From assembly GCA_964019135.1 (NCBI GenBank), contig OZ025265.1, positions 27,131,143-27,195,142 on the forward strand: a stretch of 64,000 nucleotides of DNA, in the 5' to 3' direction. Positions 56,763-64,000 of this stretch are shown here, piece by piece (position 1 is the stretch's first letter; each line of letters starts with the position of its first letter). Source of the stretch: Arenicola marina (lineage: Eukaryota > Annelida > Polychaeta > Arenicolidae). A program made the translations under genes and the position numbers. The notes under the pieces were generated by a model. The model was not told where the DNA came from, made no database searches, and saw only the letters and a list, made by a program, of their open reading frames with translations.

Positions 56763-59700
56763 CTGAAATGAAAAAAAAGTGGCTGGATAATAAATAAAAC
56801 TTGCGATGAACATGATGAGATGTCATGGAAAGCCGACGCATGTTCCTGACTGGGTCCCATGTTGAACAGCATGAACGGTGAATGGGGGATGATCAGCCTA
56901 TCATCTTATCAGCTTATCAGTTCCGTTGCCGAATGCCGCAAAATTAAATAGAGCGGTGGGTTTATATAAACTCCTGACAATTATGACAATTATGAGTCTT
57001 ACAAGGCTGTAAGAATCCAGAGTGAAACCTTAACATTTGAGCATTATTTATATGACACAGGTTGATTGGTTGTATATTCAGAACGCTTTAACCACTTTTG
57101 GTCACGTGGTCATTTGGACACCCAGGTAATGAGTAATAAGGGTGCGACATCTTGCTGAGTTAACCAGTCCAGATAATACAATGATATGTTAAGTATTGAC
57201 TTTGCGATTTCCTTCGATGGTATGAATATGAACGCTCATACAATTCATGGGTTGCTTGGTATGATTTGCATATAAGGCATGCCATTTGAACACAACTTAC
57301 GATGAAAAGACCGTGACATAACGGTGACTCACCCAGAGTGACAAAGCCGCGGAGATCAGCGAGGTTGGTGAGTTCCAGAAGGACTCCACCTACGCCCCGA
57401 CAGTGATCCCGCGCCTCCTCCCACTGCAGCGGAATCAGCACGAAGCGGTAGCACTTGGACACCAGGGGCGACTGGGTGAATCCTGGCGGACACGACATCT
57501 CCGGACCACTTGTTGGAAATGGGATGTCCGGACCACATGTCGGACATGAGATGTCCGGACCACATGTCGGACATGGAGAGCCTGGACCACATGTCGGGCA
57601 TGATATTTCCGGTCCACATGTCGGACATGCGATATCCGGACCACATGTCGGGCTTGGGGAGTCCGGGCCACCTGTCGGGTTAAAAGAAAGGTAATTTGTT
57701 GAAGCTAGGGTGTTGCAAGAAGTGTCGTTAAAAGAAAATACCAGGGGGCTGCAATGTGATATAAAACTAAAAGTCCATTGGTATAAAATCTATTTACATT
57801 ATCGAGAAAATCGCACATCAACAGTATAAAATACAGATTTTCGCCCATCAGGCGGGTGTCGACATGTTCTGAACACGTGACCAGAGTTAGCCAATCACAC
57901 GCAAGGCGTTGACGTCAGTGACGACTACCTTCTGCTGAACCCAAACTATGTTTACATGCGAGCGGGGCGTCATTGGAACAAGATGTCGGCCTAAAACCTC
58001 TCATAAACAGTGACAAGCAAATTTGACTCATAAAGTTGAAACATCAATGCCTTTAGAACAAAACTTAACTTTGTATGATCAAACAATATAGTTAAGTAAA
58101 TTCCCTATCGTTTAACTGGAAATGTAAATGATATGGGCCCGGCATGTCCCTTTAAAGTGTTCGTGCCATGATTTAGTTTTGCTCAAAATTAACTTGGTTT
58201 AGGAAAGATAAACAAATAACAATTTGTTTTAATGAGAGTTTAAATTTTTTTATTCCACGGCATCACTATAAACGCGTGCGTCAAAGTAGCAAAAGTGAGA
58301 TCCGGCGTGTTTATTTCTGGGAGCATTGCATCTCAGCGTTATTTGAAAATTCCCCAATGAAGTCACAAGATTGACAGGTGAGCTTTGATGCAGTGCGTAG
58401 ACATCTGTGGTCGAGGGCGTGTATTGTTTTATGGTTGAGTGCGGTTTCGTTGAGTTCAAGCCAATGAGCAGAGAGAATCTGAGACTCAATAAAAAAGCAC
58501 ATGCGTTTGTATTCCCCTTGTGTTGGCAATGTTTGTATGGAAGAAATCATTATTGAACATTCACCTTATTGTGATGTGGATGCGTCTATTGATGTCATTG
58601 AACGTAACCGACATCAGTTCTCTATATTCAGCTTAAATATTGCCTCAATTCGTTCGAAGATCGACCAACGGAAAGTGTTTTTTGATGTCTTACATGCTGG
58701 TCATGTGGTGTTAAGTGCAATATGTTTACACCTGAAACCTGGTTATCCGATGATGATGATACTGGCCTGTATGAACTCGAAGACTATGTATTAATATCAC
58801 AGGGTAAATACTGTAGTGCGCGTGGAGGCCTGTTGATATATCTCCACAAATCAAAAGTTTACCTGCATAGAAAACCCTGTAAAATCGGAAAATGTTGATA
58901 GGTAACATATATCGACCTCCATGTGACACAAATGAAAATTATGCGACGTTTTCTCAAGAATTAACTGAGGTTATACTTTCATTTGAGAGAAGTAAACCAC
59001 ATAGAGAATGCATTCTAGCAGGTGATTTTAACATAGATCTTTAAAGGATTTGTGAAAAATCAGCAATTAGCGATTACTTTGATACCATTGTAGCTTGTAG
59101 TTTTCTTCCAAAAATCACCTTGCCGACTAGACTGTCGCGTAATAGGGGTACGTTATTGATAATTTTCTATGTAAGTTAACATCTAGCTCGTTAAATACAA
59201 CAGCTGGCATTATATTGAAGGCTGTCTCAGACCATCTGCCGTATTACTTATCTTTAGACATCGATGTGCGACGCTCAAACAAAACGCCCACATATATTAA
59301 TATAAAAACCAATGATGCACAATCAGTAGAGAAATTCAAAACACAAATTGCCAACGCAGACGCATTAGGTAAACTAGACAGAGACCTATGTGCCGATCCT
59401 AACAGTAACTATGAGTTCCTTGAGGATATATTTACGCATGCCAGGGATATATGTTTACCAAGCAAGACAGTAAATTTAATAAGAGAAAACACAAAAAGGC
59501 AAACTGGATCACCACTGGTATTATTAAGTCCATAACATTTAAGGACAAACTTTATATAAACCTTAAAATGACAGCTCCAACCTCCTGTCAATACGATGCT
59601 CTCAAAACCAATTTTAAGACGTATGAAACCCTACTAAAAAATCGTATTCGGTTGGCCAAAAGATCGTATTATCATCATGCTTTCGAAAAATGTAAAGGGG

Positions 59701-62679
59701 ATATCAAGGCAACTTGGAAAGCAATAAGATCCGTTATTAATAGGTCAAACCGAAAGGACAAATTCTCTGAGCTCTTTAATATTAATGGGAAGCCAACATC
59801 TGACCGTTCGGCTATAGCAAATGGCTTTAATGATTTTTTTAGCACCATTGGTACTAAACTTGCCAGTGAAATCAATCAGGACCCAAACCAAAGTTATACT
59901 GGCTATTTAGGCGATCCCTGTAAAAACAAACTGGTGTTTACGTTAATTGACCCTAATGTCACTAATAAAATAATTGATGAGCTGAAACCTAAGGCTACTT
60001 CTGGGCATGATGACATGAAATGAAAATGAAAATGATGGAACTATTAAAAGTAGATTTAAGCAAGGAAATTACCCACATCATTAACCAATCAATTTCTACT
60101 GGTATATTTCCGGATAAATTAAAACTTGCAAAAGTAGTGCCGGTTTTTAAAAAGGGGGAAATATCTAATATGGATAACTATAGGCCAATTCCAATTTTGC
60201 CAGCCATATCTAAGCTTTTTGAAAAAGTAATCTATAATCAGATATATGGACACTTTGATCACGAAACCCTGTTTAATAGTGGTTAGTATGGTTTCCGAAA
60301 AAAACATTCAACCCAATTAGCTACACTGGAATTAATTGATAGAACCATACATAAACTAGATAACGGGGAGATTCCGATAAACATCTATCTTGATTTATCA
60401 AAAGTCTTTGACACCATTAATCACGACATACTATTAACTAAACTAAAGCACTCTGGGGTTTTTGGGCTGGCGCTCAAGCTGCTACAAAATTATCTTCACA
60501 ATCGCAAACAGTACGTAAGCATAGACAATGTTCAATTCCAAGAAGTTCTGATCTCCCGAGGAATACCGCAGGGGTCAATACTTGGCCCTCTTCTATTTAT
60601 AATATATATAAACGACATATCAAGAGCGAGTTCAATATTTAGTGCAATTATTTACGCTGACGATACAACCTTTTCTAGCACACTAAGTACATTAGCGCCA
60701 AAAAGTAATGTACGCCGAAGTAGTGAAGTGTTAAACCACGAACTGTCTCTAGTAAGCAATTGGCCTAAACTTAACCAACTATCTCTAAACATTAAAAAGA
60801 CCAAATTTATGTTATTTTATATGCCACAAAAGCGGGTAACGATACCGGAACTTTATATTGAAAATACCAAGCTGGAATGCGTTGACGACTTTGATTTTCT
60901 CCGATTGACCCTACATAAACATCTGAAATGGTCCAGTCACGGTGATAAAATTGCTTTTAAAATATCTAAGATAGTTGGAGTCATGCAGCATCTAAAATAT
61001 ACCCTTCCTCAACATATTCTGCTAACCATTTATCCAGAAAAAAACTATTCGCATTCATGAGTTACAGGCATTGAAGTTTTATTATAGGCTGCTGAATGAT
61101 GATCTTCCTGCATATTTTATTACCTTTTTCCATTTTCCCCGTATATTAGACCAACATGAGTATAACACCAGATGCAAGCACAATATAATCATACCCAGAA
61201 CCAGGTAAACATTTGCCGAACATTGCATCCGCTATTACTTGACTCATTTAATAAACCGAACTTCAAAAAACATTTTAACGAAGATATTTACCCATTCAAT
61301 AGCGGGCTACCCTACATATATAAAAAATATACTTATTGAGGTACTGTGTTGACTGTTTTAAAGTTAATTGTTATGTCTGCCACAAATAACTATAGAGATA
61401 TTTATATCATATGTTCTATTGAATTCTAATGGTGTCTATCGATAATTTCTTACCCAATTTGTCCTTATTAAAGTATTGTTCTCCGCATTTTTTTTTTTTT
61501 TTTTTTTCTTTGCTTTCTTTTGAGGTGGCCACCATGCCAGCGACTATGTCATAATGGTGGTCTCCTCGGCCAGGCATTATATTTTGTTCGTTTTTGCTGT
61601 ATGATGTATTGTATTGTTGTTGTTTTCCTGGTAGAAATAAATGATGATTCTCTCTTTGACGTCACTGTCCTCGCTCACAGACGTTAAATTGGTAGATGCG
61701 AAAACAAGCGGAAAAAGTATGCTCTTCTACTATTTGGGGCGTCACAGCTGGATAATATAAGCGTGGAAACGCAGAAGATTAATAAGAGCTAAAGTCGCTT
61801 TGGCGTGGCACGAACACTTTAAATAATACTGTACTCATCTCCCTGATCATCAAAATTTAGGTCTGTCGCCTAAATGTCGGCGTCGCATTTTTGAAAAACA
61901 ACTGTAAAACTGTGCCGGTGTCGAATTTGGAAATGTTCGGTGTCGGATTTTGGATGCCAATGTCGGCTGGGGGCCCCGCCATGGCCCCGCCCCCTTCTAG
62001 GGCCGAGATTTATACCATGTAGCATATGAAAACCGAAACCGCCCCCCCCCCCCCACCTATCCAGCATATCTAGACCCGACCCTGAAACCGGCCCCCATAT
62101 CTAGATTTTCTGAATCCGCCCCTGGAATGAGTTTACTTTCTGCTATCACTTTTTCCAAATGGTACGCTGAATATTTTAAATACATAAAGGTCGCAATCTA
62201 TATAACCTCACCTGATGCAAATACGAAATACGTCGGCAGGAAACCCAGGAGAAATCCTAAGACGAGGGCTGACATGGCTATCCCGACCACAAGCCGCCTC
62301 TCTCTAGAACACTGGAACATGCATGTCGATACTGAATCCCGCACCCGACTAACAGGTGCAATCGTTAGCGACTCATAAACGGGAGGATTTTGGCTGTCCA
62401 GATTGCTCTTGGGGGATTTATCTGGAGTGCTTAGAGGTACGGCAGGATTCTTTGTGTCGTCGTCTTGGCTGGCGTTGGCGAAAGTCCGATTTGATGGGCT
62501 AGCCGGACTTGTCATGGGGTTAGCCGTATTGCCTGCTGTATCCTGTTGGATGTTGATGTAAATGGGGAGAGAATGTCCTTCGTCAGATAAATGCTCGGGT
62601 GAGGGCACTGTCTTCAACTTGCGTGAGGTCATCGTGCTGTCGATGATGGGAATGACGGCAAGGATGACGTTACTTAGAT
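56485..62679 (-). CDS. Type II membrane C-type lectin, three exons seen, 345 aa from first Met
   Basis: Exons on the - strand: 62679-62212, 57671-57333, 56762-56485, joined by two phase-1 GT-AG introns. From the first Met of the first exon (62632) the sum is 1038 nt. Order of parts: cytoplasmic tail (1-112) rich in Ser/Pro with NPPVYESL at 82-89; CMFQC and basic RERR before a membrane helix (about 114-138); a stalk of six 9-residue repeats of CPTCGPDIS type; then a C-type lectin domain from CPPGFTQSPLVSKCYRF to SFSICESPLLV. The EPN motif (GEPNNNGG) and LND predict Ca2+-dependent binding of mannose-type sugars. The usual second cysteine pair is missing. This is a likely cell-surface immune or adhesion receptor. 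The first exon has a strong acceptor and an open frame upstream of the Met, so at least one more exon probably lies upstream. Confidence 0.85.
57060..57110 (-). mobile_element. SINE 3' fragment in lectin intron
   Basis: GTTGTATATTCAGAACGCTT and TAACCACTTTTGGTC match the 3' end of the SINE at 36591-36822. Only about 50 bases remain. Confidence 0.6.
57333..57671 (-). CDS. Lectin exon: Cys-Pro repeat stalk and first half of C-type lectin domain
   Basis: A 339-nt exon, phase 1 in and out, donor CTGG|GTGAGT. Encodes GGPDSPSPTCGPDIACPTCG-type repeats, then CPPGFTQSPLVSKCYRFVL and PLQWEEARDHCRGVGGVLLE. These are the N-terminal hairpin cysteines, the WxxA...C helix and the GG.L strand of the lectin fold. 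The acceptor lies inside the first repeat unit. Confidence 0.85.
57495..57671 (-). repeat. Coding 27-bp minisatellite in lectin stalk
   Basis: Six to seven units (TGTCCGACATGTGGTCCGGA plus CATCTCA) encode CPTCGPDIS. Third-position and neutral changes keep Cys, Pro and Gly in most units, which suggests selection on the stalk. The most 5' unit carries the splice acceptor (CCGACAG instead of CCGACAT). Confidence 0.85.
58540..61655 (+). mobile_element. Dead LINE (CR1/Jockey-type non-LTR retrotransposon), antisense in lectin intron
   Basis: An endonuclease part (SLNIASIRSKIDQ, ETWLSDDDDTGLYEL out of frame, IYRPP, ILAGDFNIDL, VSDHLPYYLSL) precedes the reverse transcriptase. RT motifs are NYRPIPILPAISKLFEKVIY, YGFRKKHSTQLATLELI, IYLDLSKVFDTINHDILL, GIPQGSILGPLLF and IYADDTTF. 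The tail has ALKFYYRLLNDDLPAYF and LDQHEYNTRCK. It is broken: frameshifts near 58725, 59475 and 60020, an in-frame TAG before YGFRKK (60284), and a deletion joining TIY to the tail near 61035. The 3' end has AATAAATGATGATT near 61637. The 5' end is uncertain. Confidence 0.88.
62035..62126 (-). mobile_element. GGGGCGGATC-family MITE end, lectin 3' of tail exon
   Basis: A C-homopolymer, then TCTGAATCCGCCCCTGGAA, the family's right end. It lies about 85 bases from the lectin exon donor at 62212. Confidence 0.45.
62212..62679 (-). CDS. Lectin exon: cytoplasmic tail and transmembrane helix
   Basis: Acceptor TTTTTTTTTCATCTTCAG, donor TCAG|GTGAGG. Encodes (X)LSNVILAVIPIIDST, then MTSRKLKTVPS through RRLVVGIAMSALVLGF and LLGFLPTYFVFAS. 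It enters and leaves in phase 1. Basic residues lie before the helix and the lectin follows it, which gives type II topology. Confidence 0.8.
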
Positions 62680-63035
62680 CTGAAGATGAAAAAAAAACAA
62701 GTATTAATCGTCCGAACTTATTATTATTCAGAAAATAAAGGAAACCCTTAACATATAAAAATGCTTCTAAACTAAACGTATGCGATGTAATATTCACTGG
62801 ATGTGCGAGTACCACACATTTTTTTTTGGGGGGGGGGGGGAGCGTTTGGGGGGAGTGGGGTGTGCGGTTCGGTGTGGGGTTCGGTTATGCACTCCGCGGT
62901 GTCCAACTACTCCGCTCGCATACCCGAACTCACCCAATGGGTCAGCGGTGGCTTCACCGCGTGAGTGACGAACGAGTTATGCTAGTGCGTTTGCACTCTC
63001 TGCCTTCGACTCACTCCGCTAGGGCTCCATTTTAT

Positions 63036-63063
63036 TAAGACGAAAATTTTCAATTTTCGTCTT
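63036..63063. repeat. Perfect 12-bp-arm hairpin
   Basis: AAGACGAAAATT, a TTC loop, then AATTTTCGTCTT. It could be a transposon end or an attenuator-like hairpin; nothing nearby decides. Confidence 0.6.
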
Positions 63064-63194
63064 ATGTCGGTGTGTTCGGTTTGTCTGTCTGTGTGTAACG
63101 CGGGGCATTATCTTTCGAATGCCTTAAGATATCAACTTCCAAATTCACAGAAAGATGCGGAATGGCAATCGTCAGGCTAAGTTCGTAGATGGGC

Positions 63195-63590
63195 CATGTA
63201 GGTCAAAGGTCAAGGTCACAGGAATTTTTCGAAATTCGCTTAACCATTGGTAGATAGGACCAAAAATCGGCAAAATCGCTATAGCGTTCCGAGTTTTTGC
63301 TTAATGACGCTCAAAATTAATTCACGTATTGGGTTCACAGGTACCTTGTATACAGCGTTTCAGTTTTGAAAATCCTTCGAATAGTTCTTCTGCTAAAAAT
63401 TCCCAAAATTTAACATGGGATCCCACGGCAGCATTTTGGCGGGAACATGATCTCAATTTCTCCGTGAAGGTTACAAGTGAGACAAACGTCACCGGGCGTG
63501 ATACATGACATCAGTAATTGGGCACGAATAACTATATTGGTCAAGGTCACGCTTCCAAGGCCAAGGTCACAGCAAGGTCAAGGTCACGAA
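63195..63590 (+). promoter_or_regulatory. Cluster of AGGTCA-type nuclear receptor half-sites
   Basis: GGTCAAAGGTCAAGGTCACA at about 63200, GGTCAAGGTCACG at 63540, and AAGGCCAAGGTCACAGCAAG with GTCAAGGTCACG at 63558-63590. TCAAGGTCA is the extended half-site bound by ERR/SF-1-type receptors. Such motifs also recur within repeats of marine invertebrates, so this may be repeat DNA and not an enhancer. Confidence 0.35.
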
Positions 63591-64000
63591 ACAGATTATC
63601 CCGCGGTACTCCGTTCATATCGGGTCTAGAGATTCGCTGTTTGGTTGAGAGTATTCGTCGGGGAGAGGCGGTGACGAACTACTCGCTCAGATTTTTCCGG
63701 GTACTGAACGATTTTCGAGTAATCGGCCAATCAATATTCAGCGTACGTGTCAAGTGGCGTTTTGAACTTTGCAAGGCCATAACTCGGTCAATATTTGAGC
63801 TAGGGAGCCCAGATTTGGCATGAATGGAGAGAAAAATGTGAGCTAGGCTGATCGAAACCACCTTAGAATTGCTCTAGGACGCTTAGTTTGGCCGCTAGAG
63901 CGCTCGCAAGAGGTGCACCCCCCTCTATGCCGACGCTCCCATTATGAGTCAACGGGCGATATGGACCGGCACTCTTTCGGGGTTGCGATGGCCGCCGTTC

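Larger units (their letters stand above)
62800..64000. other. Repeat-like DNA, no gene recognised
   Basis: A G-run at 62830, a hairpin at 63036 and AGGTCA-type motifs. The text reads like a dispersed repeat continuing past the window. A 5' exon of the lectin may lie here or beyond, but none could be identified. Confidence 0.5.

Overview
This is a 64 kb piece of an animal nuclear genome. It has spliced genes with GT-AG introns, tRNA-derived SINEs, non-LTR (LINE) remnants, short inverted-repeat DNA transposons and an exceptional load of tandem minisatellites. No LTR retroelement, viral element, rRNA gene, CRISPR array or bacterial-style operon was seen. Large C-type lectin repertoires, repeated nuclear-receptor-like AGGTCA motifs, and minisatellites that straddle splice sites fit a marine invertebrate. 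I favour amphioxus (such boundary-spanning arrays are, from memory, known there as 'mirage' minisatellites), with a mollusc as the main alternative. The sequence alone does not settle this.

Two genes are well supported. The first, on the + strand at 32076-44122, is an inositol-1,4,5-trisphosphate 3-kinase (IP3 3-kinase, ITPKA/B/C family). It has ten coding exons with compatible phases and encodes 579 aa. The catalytic domain is complete, and the N-terminus begins MGCVHSDE, like the acylated ends of Src-family kinases. The second, on the - strand at 62679-56485, is a type II membrane C-type lectin. It has a cytoplasmic tail with a PPVYESL motif, a transmembrane helix, a Cys-Pro-rich 9-residue repeat stalk and a C-terminal lectin domain, in three exons joined by phase-1 introns (345 aa from the first Met seen). 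A dead LINE sits antisense in its largest intron. A possible orphan exon lies at 12295-12513.

Layout. 1-4.7 kb: G/C-rich low-complexity DNA. 4.7-6.0 kb: a cluster of foldback/MITE elements. 6.8-9.8 kb: a 45-bp minisatellite. 11.4-15.0 kb: three more arrays (51, 34 to 20/21, and 21 bp) around the candidate exon. 15-24.5 kb: gene-poor, with SINEs and other short repeats. 24.55-26.85 kb: a young 2.3-kb foldback DNA element with a perfect 8-bp target duplication. 28.0-30.7 kb: a 39/31-bp array. 32-44.1 kb: the IP3 3-kinase gene, with at least six intronic arrays. 44.5-52.8 kb: intergenic, with a truncated LINE nested in a repeat. 52.8-56.4 kb: a 77-bp array organised as 77, 154 and 308 bp. 56.5-62.7 kb: the lectin gene. 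62.8-64 kb: repeat-like DNA with AGGTCA motifs.

The most unusual theme is minisatellite growth at splice sites, seen three times in two genes. The exon 9 donor of the kinase, with the last 24 coding bases before it, is repeated about 22 times in the following intron. The exon 3 acceptor is the last unit of a 24-bp array. The lectin stalk acceptor lies inside the first unit of a coding 27-bp array.
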